DNA of 64,000 nucleotides from Gerris lacustris (GCA_951217055.1 OX578282.1:73189092-73253091), one strand, 5' to 3'. Positions 12,040 to 22,413 are shown, numbered from the stretch's first letter. Translations and numbers: made by a program. Notes: a model not told the origin generated them from the letters alone.

Positions 12040-12930
12040 TGTAATGGGGCTAGAGGTCTTATACTAAATAAAGAATAATTACTCCATAGAACGAAACATA
12101 TATAATTTTCTTACAACTTAAAAGTATATTATTTTTATTTGACAAATGTTTAATTAATAAAAGAAACTTTATAAAATATATCTTGTTTATTAATAGAAAT
12201 CAACTATAACTTGTATATTCAATCAACACTTTCAATTAATTACGGGTTATATTACTCTTAATTGATACATTCAATTAATTATGAGTTGGGTTATATTATA
12301 CTAATTATTACTTTCATTTAATTATTAGGTATATTATATCTAGTTAACACATCCCATCATCTATTACTTTCATAATATTTAATTAAGGAAAATCAAGCAT
12401 AACACCAATATCTTTCATTATAAAACCCCCTATATCTTACCCCTTTAGTAAAACAAATGATTTAGTATTTCCACAATATCCTAACTACTATTAATGCATA
12501 TAATTAACCTAGTGTTTTGTAGCACTCGCTAACTTTCCCTTTACTATAGGTCGCCACCTACCAACCAGAGAAGGAACAAAAAGGGGAGTAAGTATAGCTC
12601 ATTTCATTTACTCACAGATACCGGGTATCAGGAAAAGTACTAATCCAATATAGTCCATACTGAGTCTCGCTCGCCTGCTCCTAGCACTTGGTATATATAT
12701 ATATATATATATATATGTTCACTCGCATCAATCTAGCACAAGACTGAGCTCCCGCTCTTTTTCCCCACGCCTCCCGGCCTCCGTCTCGGGGTGGGACGGC
12801 CGAGAATGTGCTGACCGCGCTCTGCCCCGCCTAACTCCCACACATTTCTACTGACTCTTATTCACTTTGGATTAAATGCGAATGCATATTTACGTTTCGG
12901 GGGTCCTAGGCCGCGTTTCCCCCCATTACA
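12040..12930 (-). repeat. Retrovirus 3' LTR (left copy)
   Basis: It is 891 bp with TGTAATGG...CATTACA ends. It carries a 75-bp segment (12147-12221) that the other LTR lacks, and a longer TA run (about 12691-12716). Otherwise only scattered substitutions separate it from the right copy. Confidence 0.95.
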
Positions 12931-12942
12931 CTACCCCCCCGC
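12931..12942 (-). other. Polypurine tract of the retrovirus
   Basis: The minus strand reads GCGGGGGGGTAG directly upstream of the 3' LTR start TGTAATGG. This is where plus-strand priming occurs in LTR elements. Confidence 0.7.
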
Positions 12943-13193
12943 AAAACGAAAGTGGTGCCAATGGCAGCACTTTCAACACCCCTGAGCTGTGGGACAGTTG
13001 GAGCGTTCCCCTCTGACTGGCAGGCGCCGTTCTCTACTCCTTAACCATACTGTAACTATTACATAATTGTACAAACAGAAGTGTACATATAAACCTAAAC
13101 AGAACAAGTAAAACTGATAGCAAATATATATACAAATAACTTAAACCTAGCGAATGTTCACACATTCTTAGTGTCTCTGTTTTCCGATCGGTG

Positions 13194-13691
13194 TCACGGA
13201 TCCTCCGGGCAACTGCGAGGGTAACACACTGGAAAGGGGGTCGGGGTGGCTTGTAATTCCGTCGTGGTTCCTTCCGCCTCGGTGGCTGTGGTCTCCCGGG
13301 GCCGGGAACATCGGCGGTACATCCAGAATCCAACGACTACAACAACGATCAGCGTGAAAGCTAGAGTCCCACCGCTACTGCCGTAAAGAATATACCGCCG
13401 CCTCTGGTCTAAGCGGTCGTGCAGATTTCTCGATTCCCTCTCTAAGATGTCTAGAGGAACCTCCAGGTCTGCGTAGGGTCCCCGTTTTACCTCCCCCAGT
13501 TGATGTAGCTTCTCTAACAAAGCTCGCTCCTGCTCCCCATGTATTAACGAGTGGTTGAGGGTAGGAGGAATTTTCAATTCTTCTTTGGCGAACTCCCCCG
13601 CATGGCTGGGGATTACCGCTGTACTACTTCCTTGCCAATTGGGGTATAGCTGGTAGTGCGATGTGCGCACTGCACACATCTTGGCCAGATG
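13194..13691 (-). pseudogene. env: Retroviral env, C-terminal segment (downstream of LINE)
   Basis: This is the carboxy-terminal part of the F-like envelope, separated from the rest by a LINE. It carries the end of the ectodomain, then one strong transmembrane helix (valine-rich, around 13310-13370) with a short basic and polar cytoplasmic tail ending at 13194. When one copy of the 6-base target duplication is discounted, the frame on both sides of the LINE is the same, so the LINE itself caused the break. The apparent ORF start at 13772 is antisense LINE sequence, not Env. Confidence 0.85.
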
Positions 13692-13696
13692 TACAC

Positions 13697-16600
13697 ATGA
13701 CGGCCAGCAAAGTTCTTGACCTAAGTGTAAATTCACTGGAATGCAATATGACAAACGGAGATTTATCTCCAAGCTGTATCTGTGGTATTAGATTTAAAGA
13801 CAATTGTATATATTATAATAGTGATGTTAATAATAGTGAATATAGTAATTTTAATTTATACACAACTAAGAGGACTATCTGTGATATTAATACTTGCCCT
13901 AAGCATATTATGACAATTCCTAGTCTAGAGTTAAAGAGGAAACCTGAAAATAAAGAATTAAACATCATTAAATCAGATAAAGATAGTTTATTTTGTGAGA
14001 AACCAGCCAAAATTAAAAAGAAACACAATGAAGAGTTTGATCATAATGACGAGCTTAGAGTCTATTATGCAAATGCACAATCTTTAAGCAATAAGCGTGA
14101 AGAGGTACAACTCTTACTCCACAAAAACAAAGCTGACATACTGGTAGTCGTTGAACACTGGCTCACGGAACATGAGATAATCAATTATAAATTAAACCAA
14201 TTTCATCTTCAATCCTATTTTTGTAGAAAAACACATATTCATGGAGGCACCGCTGTTTATGTAAGAGATGGGATTGAGGCTGTGGAACTAGACAACTTAA
14301 AAACTGCTGAGCTTCACTGCGAATTATCTGGAATTATGCTGACAAATTCAAAAATAGTCATAATCTCTAATTATAGATCCGACAAAGGCTCCAAAGATGT
14401 ATACATACAAACTCTTACGGAAGCCCTGCAGCCATTAGCATCAAAAAATAGCAACATTATACTATGTGGGGATTTTAATCTTTACTTTCATAGTGATAAA
14501 CCGGACGTAAGGAGAGTTACAAATGCTCTTCTTGAATTTGATTTACATAAGATTGTTAACGAGCCGACTAGAGGTAAGCATTGCCTCGATAATGTTTTTA
14601 CTAATATCGCAGACAGAATTTCGTATGAAATTGCTGGTAAATTAGCAGACCATTCTGACATCCTGATAAAGATTAGAAATATAAAGAAAGAGACCAAGAA
14701 GTACAGGAAAGTACGACCAATAACTCAATACGGTCTTGAATTTTTTAAATCCCTGCTAGATAGAACAGACTGGGGTCCGCTATTTCAAAGTGGCGATTTC
14801 AATTATCAAGTATCGCATTTCTTAGCTACAATCAAATGGTATTATGATAACTCTTTTCCTGAAAAGAAAATTTGTAATAGCAAAAACTTTTCTAAAAAGA
14901 TACCCTGGTACTCCGAGGAACTTAAAAAACTTAAGAGTAAACTCCTATCTCTATATGATATCAATCAAGCCTTTGATGTAAATTTGGACGGTGAATATAA
15001 AAAAGAAAAACTTAAATATAGAAAATTACTTAAAAGAGCTAGAAAGAATTATTACGCTGATAGAATAAGGAATAGCAAGAACACTACGTCCGAATCTTGG
15101 AAAGTAATTAATGAACTCCAATGTAACAGCAAATTATCAGTGGAAAATAATCTTGAACCGAAGAAGGTCAATGATTATTTCATAAACACCATAGAGGAGA
15201 TATCGAAAAAAATAAATAAAAATATAAGGAAAGCTGAAAAAGCGGCAAAAACAGCAACAACCACAAGTAACAGTCTGTCGGTTTTTGGAGGTTCCGGCAT
15301 CAGTTCATTAGAGATTGTTAACATAGTAAGAGGAATATCTAATTCCAAAAGCCAGGATGCCTATGGCCTCTCTAACCACATGCTAAAACAAATTATCAAT
15401 AGCATAAGTGAGCCCCTCACTTATATAATAAACAGATGCTTGAAAACCGGAATATACCCTGAGGCCTTCAAAATAACAAGAGTAATACCGATCCACAAAA
15501 AAGGAGACAAATCCGACCCCGGAAGCTATAGACCTATCGCTATTATCCCTGTCATTTCCAAGGTTCTGGAAATTGTTGTAAATAAGCAGCTACAAAGCCA
15601 CTTTAAAGATAATGATTTGTTCACAAAATCACAGTTCGGATATAGAAGCGGCAAGTCGACGGTTGATGCTGTTCTTTCTGTAGTAAGCACCATTATAGAG
15701 GGTTTTGAAGAGAGAAAGAGTACTCTCCTAGCAAGCTGTGACCTTAGTAAAGCTTTCGATCTGGTTCCACATGATGTCCTCATAGCAAAACTCAAACGAT
15801 ACAATATAGCAGATGTTGCATTAAAGTTGTTAGAAAGCTATTTAACAAATAGAATACAATACGTTAGCTTAAATAATAGCAGTTCTGGATACTTACCGGT
15901 CAAACAAGGTGTACCTCAAGGCTCTCATCTAGGAGGAACACTGTTCCTCATTACCATAAATGATTACCATTCTTACATGGAAACAATAAGATCAGCAACT
16001 TCTAACAAAACAGTGGGGTACTGTGATGATTCAATCATCATGTCGACGAGTAGTGATGTAGAAAATTGCCTAGTTAGTATAAGAAGGCTAAATGAAAGTA
16101 CCAACGAATGGTTTACTAGCAATGGTTTTTTCCTAAATGACGAAAAAACCCAAGAAATCATGTTTACTCTCAGACCTAGTGGAGAAGCCAAGTCAATTAA
16201 ATTTTTAGGACTAACTCTTGACTCCAAATTAACTTGGAAGAATCAAATAGGAAAAGTCCAGAAGAAGCTTTCATCTCAGTTATTCCTACTTAACACGCTA
16301 AGGAAGTATCTGCCAGAAGAGGCTATGAAGCCGGCATATCATGCTCTTTTTGAGAGTCACATGACGTATGGAGTTCTGATGTGGGGTCATGCGGAGTCCC
16401 AAGAAATCTTCAGAAAGCAAAAAAAAGCCGTCAGAATACTTGCAGGAGCAAAGCAGACGGAACATTGTCGCCCACTTTTCCTACGACTAAAAATCTTAAC
16501 ATTTTATAGTATTTATATTTTTTATTGTTTAAAGTTTGTAAAAAGTAGGGTAAATAGTATAGATAAAATAAAAGACACTCACCACTTTGATACACGACAG

Positions 16601-16804
16601 AAAGATAATATAAAGCTGACTCAATACAGACTGGACAGGTCCAAAGTCGGACATAGTGTGCTGGGACACAAATTTTATAATAAATTGCATCCAAAGGTAA
16701 AGTGTTTACCTCTAGACAAATTTAACATTTATATTAAAGCGTTTCTTTTAAAAAATCCATTGTACAGCACAAAAGAGTACTTTTTACTTGATTTTAATGT
16801 GTAA
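13697..16804 (+). CDS. LINE endonuclease-reverse transcriptase, intact ORF
   Basis: I place the start at the ATG at 13697, because the earlier in-frame ATG (13661) lies in retroviral DNA outside the insertion. The product is about 1,035 residues. A lysine-rich leader is followed by an apurinic-type endonuclease (RVYYANAQSLSNKREE, HGGTAVYVRDG, LCGDFNLYF, ADHSDI), then RT with IPIHKKGDKSDPGSYRPIAI, FGYRSGKSTVDAV, DLSKAFDLVPHD, GVPQGSHLGG and a YCDD catalytic box near residue 775 (YADD is the usual form), then a thumb/C-terminal region (FLGLTLDSKLTWK). No RNase H. No stop or frameshift is seen, so it may be recent. The endonuclease motif ADHSD replaces the usual SDH, which may weaken nicking. 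Confidence 0.9.
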   Translation: MTASKVLDLSVNSLECNMTNGDLSPSCICGIRFKDNCIYYNSDVNNSEYSNFNLYTTKRTICDINTCPKHIMTIPSLELKRKPENKELNIIKSDKDSLFCEKPAKIKKKHNEEFDHNDELRVYYANAQSLSNKREEVQLLLHKNKADILVVVEHWLTEHEIINYKLNQFHLQSYFCRKTHIHGGTAVYVRDGIEAVELDNLKTAELHCELSGIMLTNSKIVIISNYRSDKGSKDVYIQTLTEALQPLASKNSNIILCGDFNLYFHSDKPDVRRVTNALLEFDLHKIVNEPTRGKHCLDNVFTNIADRISYEIAGKLADHSDILIKIRNIKKETKKYRKVRPITQYGLEFFKSLLDRTDWGPLFQSGDFNYQVSHFLATIKWYYDNSFPEKKICNSKNFSKKIPWYSEELKKLKSKLLSLYDINQAFDVNLDGEYKKEKLKYRKLLKRARKNYYADRIRNSKNTTSESWKVINELQCNSKLSVENNLEPKKVNDYFINTIEEISKKINKNIRKAEKAAKTATTTSNSLSVFGGSGISSLEIVNIVRGISNSKSQDAYGLSNHMLKQIINSISEPLTYIINRCLKTGIYPEAFKITRVIPIHKKGDKSDPGSYRPIAIIPVISKVLEIVVNKQLQSHFKDNDLFTKSQFGYRSGKSTVDAVLSVVSTIIEGFEERKSTLLASCDLSKAFDLVPHDVLIAKLKRYNIADVALKLLESYLTNRIQYVSLNNSSSGYLPVKQGVPQGSHLGGTLFLITINDYHSYMETIRSATSNKTVGYCDDSIIMSTSSDVENCLVSIRRLNESTNEWFTSNGFFLNDEKTQEIMFTLRPSGEAKSIKFLGLTLDSKLTWKNQIGKVQKKLSSQLFLLNTLRKYLPEEAMKPAYHALFESHMTYGVLMWGHAESQEIFRKQKKAVRILAGAKQTEHCRPLFLRLKILTFYSIYIFYCLKFVKSRVNSIDKIKDTHHFDTRQKDNIKLTQYRLDRSKVGHSVLGHKFYNKLHPKVKCLPLDKFNIYIKAFLLKNPLYSTKEYFLLDFNV

Positions 16805-16917
16805 TTTTTTATGTTGTTATTTATTTTATTTATGATTAATTTTAACCATTTATTAATTAATAATGTTATTGTTCTTTGACACTATTATTTATTTATATCT
16901 GACTTTTGTATATCACA

Positions 16918-16963
16918 GAGATGTGATCTCAGCAAATAAAAAGATTTTCATTTCATTTCATTT
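16918..16963 (+). other. LINE 3' terminal hairpin and TTTCA-repeat tail
   Basis: GAGATGTGATCTC (16918-16930) forms a 5-bp stem with a 3-base loop. It is followed by AAATAAA and repeated TTTCA to the junction. Such 3' hairpins and short tandem tails are known in several LINE clades, where the RT recognises them for target-primed reverse transcription. Here that role is inferred. Confidence 0.65.
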
Positions 16964-16969
16964 CAGATG

Positions 16970-18308
16970 CATGGAACCATGCCCGGCCAAAGTCATCTCC
17001 TTGGTGGTAGTGGTGCCATTTTCAGCTCGGCAGCTAACAACTGCTAGCGTGGGGGAGGGTAGACTGTAGACCCAGGAACTGCTCCTGGTATCTGGGATCC
17101 AGTACGGGACCCACTCGCTGAGAAGCACCAATTGATTGCAACTTGTTAGTGCGCTTAATCTTTTCCCAAAATATAGCTGGCTTTCGCAGGTCTCATATTC
17201 TCTTTTGAAGATGGGGAATGCTGAGGGACATAGTTATCGATCCCGTCCTACAAGAGGTATATTGTTCCTGAGGTAGGAAGGCATAGCCATCCCTCTCCTT
17301 GTTGACTATCATATATTCTACACTGGTCCGCACTACCACTGTTCGTTTAATGTCTTTCCGATATATCGGGAACTCACGCACTCTATACAGATCGAATAGG
17401 CGGTGGGTGGTAACAAGGGGTACGCTTAACATGATGTACAGACGGCCCTTTTCGGGGGCAGCAAAAGCACTTACTTCACATACGTCATAATATTGGTATA
17501 TCTCCTCTACGGTAAGTTTGGACATTATCCCTAATCCTTCGGGTAGGTGGGCGACTATATTGGTGAGTATAGCAAGCAACTCGAGAGGGGGTATTATAGT
17601 CGAACTGAGCCTACCTAGAGCTACTACGTCTAAGGCACCCCTGAGTTTCCCTAGTTCATATTTAGTTTGTCCTATCATGAACTCTAAGTTTCTAAAACAT
17701 GTCGTTATATTGACGTAATTTTCTAATATAGTTAAATGGTCCGTGAGAGCTTTGTGTGCGGTTATCGACAAATTTATATGTTCCTGCAGAGTCTCTGAAA
17801 GTAAGAACAACTTCCTCGTTGCGTCCTCCGCGCGTAGTCCTAATTTACGACTAACACTAATTTGCCGGTCTAACAAGTGGATGATTTCATCCTGATGAGT
17901 TTCCAATTCCTCTAAATCTGTCGCTACGCGCCCTAGCTCCTCCTCCGTCGCCGTGCCGAATAAAGCTTGAAGGGCATACCCCCCCATATTAATCAGGCCC
18001 CTCTTGACTCGACGCGTGGGTAACACTTGCACTAGTTCCTCCGCATACCCTCGTACTTCCTCCATAGCTTGGGTCACACGCCGGAGTTCACCTGCTAGCA
18101 TTAAGTCGGTCGTCGCCCCGTTCATCCTTTGTTCCTCTAAGGTTATTCGTACTCCTTCTAGACTTCGGGAGAGCACGTCAAGATCTTCTCTGTATCCTTC
18201 TACTCTTAGTTCTGTTATTACCCTCCACTGGCCTCCGACAACCAGTGCTTGGCCTAGCGGTAAGAAGGCTAGTCCTTCTCTTACCTCTCCCCCTGTAACA
18301 TAGAGCAT
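16970..18308 (-). pseudogene. env: Retroviral env, N-terminal and central part (F-like fusion protein), frameshifted
   Basis: The open frame from 18308 to 17193 (371 codons) shows a basic furin-type cleavage site (RRVKR, residues 99-103), immediately followed by a glycine-rich fusion-peptide region of the baculovirus F/insect errantivirus kind, then a long helical stretch. A stop occurs at 17193. Env-like coding continues in another frame from about 17205 down to the LINE junction at 16970, so a small indel near 17200-17225 breaks the gene independently of the LINE. No clear N-terminal signal peptide is seen. The ORF begins 4 bases after pol ends, and a TACAG acceptor-like site at 18293 suggests expression from a spliced RNA. 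Confidence 0.85.
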
Positions 18309-18312
18309 AGAA

Positions 18313-21300
18313 TCAGTCTCTCCGTCTTGGCCGAAGCCGGCTAGCTATGGGTGGAGAACTGGGGTTGGAGGCTGGGAGGGGGGAACTTGGGGGTGAGAAT
18401 ATATCTCCTCCGTCTTCAGGAAACCACGTAAAATCATGGGGGTCCTCGTTGCTTATAGTTACACTGTCATCGTCCTCTTCCCCCGTAATACTCCCTCGTG
18501 GAATTACTAAGGCCGCAGGTGTTTCCGGTTCCTTCTCCTGTTCTGCTCCTGAGGGTAGCTCGTCGAGTACCGGGATGAAACCGCCTTCCCATGCCTCGGT
18601 GGTGGGCATCGTCGCTGTCCACTGGTCGTCGGTATCTTGATTGGGGTTTCGGGCTTCAGCCAGCCTAGGGCTCAGATCTAGGTCGTTATTCGAACTCTTC
18701 CCTTCTGTGGTTGTCAGTCGCAGGTTCTCACCATGAGCGCGTTTCAGCCTATTCGCATGGACAATAGTGGTTTTCCCATTTCCTTTGTCGATCTCGAAGT
18801 CTAGCTCCCCATATTTCCTCACAATGCGGAAGGGTCCTTCCCAAGGGTGGCGGAATTTCTTCGCATGCCCTGGCGTTAACACAGGGTTGTGTAGGTATAC
18901 ATGATCACCTTCACCGTAGGTGGGGATTTTAGCACCGGCATCATGGTATTCCTTATTCCTTTCCCGGTCCTTTTCCGCCTGTTTCAACGCCTCTTTCCTT
19001 GCTTCTCCTAACCTTCTTTGGAACTCCTGTATGTGGGGAATTGGCTCGGAACTCATCTTAGGGGATATGTCACATTCAAATGGGCTGGTTATGTCAGTTC
19101 CATAAAGGAGATAGTGGGGAGATTTCCTGAGAGTCGAGTGAGGAATACTTCGGTAGGCCATCAGGGCGTAGGGGACCCACCTGTCCCAATTTCGGCCATC
19201 CTTCCGGACAAAGTGTGATAGCGTATCAGTTAGAGTTCGGTGGAAGCGCTCAATCATACCGTTACACTCCGGATGGTATGGAGTCGTCTGTACTTTCTTA
19301 ATATTCAGCAATCTACACACCTGCATCAATTCGGAAACGAAGTTCCTTCCCTGATCCGTTAGCAGTCGTTGGGGTATTCCATGTCGAGTCACTATTTGGG
19401 TGACGAAAGCATTTGCAATGGTCTCCGCGGTTTGGTCTTTCAGCGGTATGGCTTCCGGGTAGCGGGTGCAATGGTCTATGAACGTCAGGAGATACCTGTT
19501 CCCTTGGGTCGAGGTCGGCAGAGGACCTACGATATCCATCGACACTTGTTGGAAGGGTAATGTGACAGGGAAAGGGCTACCCATCGGGGCTTTAGGTTTT
19601 CGCGTCGTTTTCCTAGTGGCACAAGAGGTACAACACCTGATATAATCCCGAACATCTCTCTCCAAACCGGGCCAGTAGTAGTTTCGCTCGACTAGAGCTT
19701 GCGTTCTCGCCGCCCCTGGGTGGCCTGCCGCCGGCGCATCGTGATTAGCCTGTAACACTCGGCTCCTCATAGGTCTTGGCACCACCAGTCTCCACGCTCC
19801 TAGCTCTTGCTCCTGGTAGAGTATTCCGTCGTCATCGGTATGGTGTTTACTAGTCTCCTTCCGTAGCTTCTGACAATCTTCGTCCTGTTCTTGAGCAGTT
19901 CTGATATTCTCTCTGGTCCACGAGCTCGCTTGCACCGGGGCCACATGCCTGCTCAATGCATCGGCGTTCGTGTGTTTTCTACCCGGTTTATGTATCACTT
20001 CATAATCGTATTCGGCCAACCGAAGAGCCCACCGCATGAGCCGGGAGCTGGGATCTTTCAGTCCTAACATCCACTTCAGGGCAGCGTGATCAGTGATGAG
20101 AGTAAATCGTCGCCCATAGAGATAACATCTAAAATGTTTCACAGCCCAGACGACCGCCAGGAGTTCTTGTTCTGTAGCAGTATATCTGCTCTCCGCCCCT
20201 TTCAATTGTTTACTCGCATAGGCTACTGGTCTCTCCTTCCCGTTCCGTATCTGGGATAGTACAGCTCCGGCTGCGGTTGCTGAGCCATCCGTGGCGAGGA
20301 TGAAAGGCTGTGTAAAGTCGGGGTAACAGAGAACAGTGTCGCTACATAACTCATCTCTCAACCGGTTGAAGGCCTCGTTTTGGGGAAGTCCCCAGGTAAA
20401 TTTAGTCCCCGTCTTTGTTAACTCAGTCAATGGTTTCGCTATTTCTGCAAAGTGAGGGATGAAACGTCGGTAATAACCCACTAACCCTAGGAAGGATCGA
20501 ATGTCCTTGGCATTGTAAAGCATCGGATATTCCTTCACAGCTTTTACCTTGCTCGGGTCGGGCTTCACGCCCTCTGAAGAGACTACGTGACCCAAGTATA
20601 CAACTGATGACTGAGCTAGCTGACACTTCTCTAATCGTATTCTTAGGTTGGCCTCTCGAAATCGTTGCAGTACGTGTCGCAGCCGCTCCGCGTGCTCGGC
20701 TAGGCTCTCGCTGTATATTATGACATCGTCCAAATATATGTAACACTCTACTCCCTTTAGGTGGTGTAGGACGCGGTCCATCGTGCGCTGGAACGTCGCA
20801 GGAGCCCCAACCAATCCGAACGGCATGCGGAGGAACTCGTAGTGACCATCCGGTGTGGAAAAAGCAGTCTTCGCCCGATGTTCCTCGTGTACTGGGAGCT
20901 GGTGATATCCACTTGCCAGGTCTAGCGTGGAGAAGTATCTACATCTACCCATCCCTTCCAGGGTTTCGTTTATGTTTGGCAGAGGATACGCGTCAGTACG
21001 CGTCACTGCATTTAACCCTCGATAGTCAATACAAAATCGGTATTTCGTCGTTCCATCTTCCGTTTTCTTCGCGACTAATACAACTGGAGCCGACCAAGGC
21101 GAATCGGAGGGAACAATAACCTGTTCTTCAAGCATACGGTCCACCTGCTCTTTCATCTCCTGTCGAAGGTGGTATGGTACCCGGTAGGGCTTCTTTACCA
21201 CCGGGGGCGAGTCCCCCGTCTCTATTCGGTGGGCTACTCCTTTGGTGCAGCCCAAGATTCCATCGCAACCTTCAAAAAGCACATCCTGATATTCCTCAAA

Positions 21301-22413
21301 CACTTGGCCTATTTTCTCGGCATCCCGCTGGGACAGATGCTTGAGTTTCTCCCTTACTAAACCCCTCGCCGTGTTCCCCTCCCGTTCTCTATATGGCGGT
21401 AACATGGTGGTACTAGCTACGGACTTGTAGCTCTCATTACCTCTGTACGTCGTGGCTTCTGCTAAAACCTGATGATTATCAATGACAACAGCCCTCCCAG
21501 TTAGATTTACCCCTTTCACATATACTTTTCCATCCTGGACCGTTCCCAAAACCCTCGCAACACGGAACCCTGGTTGCGGTTGTGCAACTGGTTCGCACCA
21601 AATCTCCCCGGTCATTCCCTCTATTTCCGCCTTAACCAATCCCTCAGACCACGGTGGGAGCGTTTGGGCTCCATACGCGGTTACTCTCCTTACAACAATC
21701 CCGGGTCTCTTTTCTCTACCGGCTTCCTCTGGTCGTACGTCTATCGCCATTGCTTTCTCCGAAGGTACCATTCCTGTACTCGGTTCCCCCTCCCTTTTCC
21801 CTTTCCTAGATTTCGGGGTCCGCTCTGTCTGCTCACATGCTCTTCCTTGGCCGGTAGGCCTAGGGACGTATGAACTCTCCAGCTCCTCTTTCCTGCTTAT
21901 CTGCTTGCGTGCTCTCTCTTGGCCGGTAGGCCTAGGGACATACGAACTCTCCATTTCATCCGTCCTTCTTATCTCCTCGCGTGCTCTTCCCCGGCCGGTA
22001 GGCCTAGAGACATACAACCTCTCCAAGTCCTCCTCTTCTCCTTCTTCTGTCACAGTGTTGGCTGCGACAAGTTTTGTCAACCTTACATCTCCTCCGGCCG
22101 CGTCAATCACGGCCCCTACTTTGCGTAAAAGGTCCATCCCTAGAATACCATCATATCCCTGGAAAAACTCGGTGATGAGGAACTCGTGTTCGGTTTGCAC
22201 CCCTCCTAGGGTCACCTCCAAGACTTGGTGTCCCTGGACAGGCATACATTCTCCTGTCACTCCTCGGGCTTGGATTCTGGCCTCCGTTAGTCGCACGCCT
22301 GGTCTCGGCGAGCGAAGGAGCGAGATATCCGCACCCGTGTCTACCAAAAGAACGAGTTTTTTTCCTTGAACTTCCACTTCGTATCCTATTCCTCCTTCAC
22401 GCCGCACGATCAC
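18313..22413 (-). CDS. pol: Retroviral Pol: protease, reverse transcriptase, RNase H, integrase
   Basis: The frame has 1,366 codons with all domains in gypsy order. Protease motif LVDTGADISLL (residues 23-33); a charged linker with three 24-residue repeats (131-200); RT from about 395 to 640 with LDLASGYHQL, PFGLVGAPATFQ and YLDD (560-563); RNase H (ATDGS at 707-711, TDHAALK, DALSR); integrase with an HHCC zinc finger (about 891-931) and D960, D1020, E1055, the expected D-D-35-E spacing; then a GPF-type module (HPWEGPFRI) and an acidic tail. It starts at GTG in the -1 frame relative to gag and overlaps the gag end by 4 bases, which suggests -1 frameshifting. No inactivating lesion was seen. 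Confidence 0.95.
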   Translation of the reverse strand: MIVRREGGIGYEVEVQGKKLVLLVDTGADISLLRSPRPGVRLTEARIQARGVTGECMPVQGHQVLEVTLGGVQTEHEFLITEFFQGYDGILGMDLLRKVGAVIDAAGGDVRLTKLVAANTVTEEGEEEDLERLYVSRPTGRGRAREEIRRTDEMESSYVPRPTGQERARKQISRKEELESSYVPRPTGQGRACEQTERTPKSRKGKREGEPSTGMVPSEKAMAIDVRPEEAGREKRPGIVVRRVTAYGAQTLPPWSEGLVKAEIEGMTGEIWCEPVAQPQPGFRVARVLGTVQDGKVYVKGVNLTGRAVVIDNHQVLAEATTYRGNESYKSVASTTMLPPYREREGNTARGLVREKLKHLSQRDAEKIGQVFEEYQDVLFEGCDGILGCTKGVAHRIETGDSPPVVKKPYRVPYHLRQEMKEQVDRMLEEQVIVPSDSPWSAPVVLVAKKTEDGTTKYRFCIDYRGLNAVTRTDAYPLPNINETLEGMGRCRYFSTLDLASGYHQLPVHEEHRAKTAFSTPDGHYEFLRMPFGLVGAPATFQRTMDRVLHHLKGVECYIYLDDVIIYSESLAEHAERLRHVLQRFREANLRIRLEKCQLAQSSVVYLGHVVSSEGVKPDPSKVKAVKEYPMLYNAKDIRSFLGLVGYYRRFIPHFAEIAKPLTELTKTGTKFTWGLPQNEAFNRLRDELCSDTVLCYPDFTQPFILATDGSATAAGAVLSQIRNGKERPVAYASKQLKGAESRYTATEQELLAVVWAVKHFRCYLYGRRFTLITDHAALKWMLGLKDPSSRLMRWALRLAEYDYEVIHKPGRKHTNADALSRHVAPVQASSWTRENIRTAQEQDEDCQKLRKETSKHHTDDDGILYQEQELGAWRLVVPRPMRSRVLQANHDAPAAGHPGAARTQALVERNYYWPGLERDVRDYIRCCTSCATRKTTRKPKAPMGSPFPVTLPFQQVSMDIVGPLPTSTQGNRYLLTFIDHCTRYPEAIPLKDQTAETIANAFVTQIVTRHGIPQRLLTDQGRNFVSELMQVCRLLNIKKVQTTPYHPECNGMIERFHRTLTDTLSHFVRKDGRNWDRWVPYALMAYRSIPHSTLRKSPHYLLYGTDITSPFECDISPKMSSEPIPHIQEFQRRLGEARKEALKQAEKDRERNKEYHDAGAKIPTYGEGDHVYLHNPVLTPGHAKKFRHPWEGPFRIVRKYGELDFEIDKGNGKTTIVHANRLKRAHGENLRLTTTEGKSSNNDLDLSPRLAEARNPNQDTDDQWTATMPTTEAWEGGFIPVLDELPSGAEQEKEPETPAALVIPRGSITGEEDDDSVTISNEDPHDFTWFPEDGGDIFSPPSSPLPASNPSSPPIASRLRPRRRD
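21817..22023 (-). repeat. Three 72-bp repeats inside pol, between protease and RT
   Basis: The linker downstream of protease contains three copies of a 24-codon unit with core YVxRPTGxxRA, at residues 134, 158 and 182. The DNA repeats are visible as GGCCGGTAGGCCTAG at three evenly spaced places. Confidence 0.9.

Larger units (their letters stand above)
13692..16963 (+). mobile_element. LINE inserted antisense into env
   Basis: The element is bounded by CAGATG at 13686-13691 and 16964-16969, the probable short target duplication. The first base or two could belong to the tail. It carries one long ORF, a short 3' UTR, a terminal hairpin, an AATAAA and a tail of TTTCA repeats (about 16946-16963). 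There is no separate ORF1, so it is probably 5'-truncated or of a type with one ORF. The clade is uncertain. The lack of RNase H with an endonuclease and RT suggests the CR1/Jockey group. Confidence 0.88.

Noticed and set aside
13034..13333. 99-codon ORF overlapping the env 3' end
   Set aside because: Lies in another frame over real env coding and the region before the PPT. Composition looks like a frame shadow; an accessory gene cannot be supported.
21482..22369. 295-codon plus-strand ORF
   Set aside because: Antisense shadow of pol; lacks any domain, and the length reflects the high GC content and codon bias of pol.
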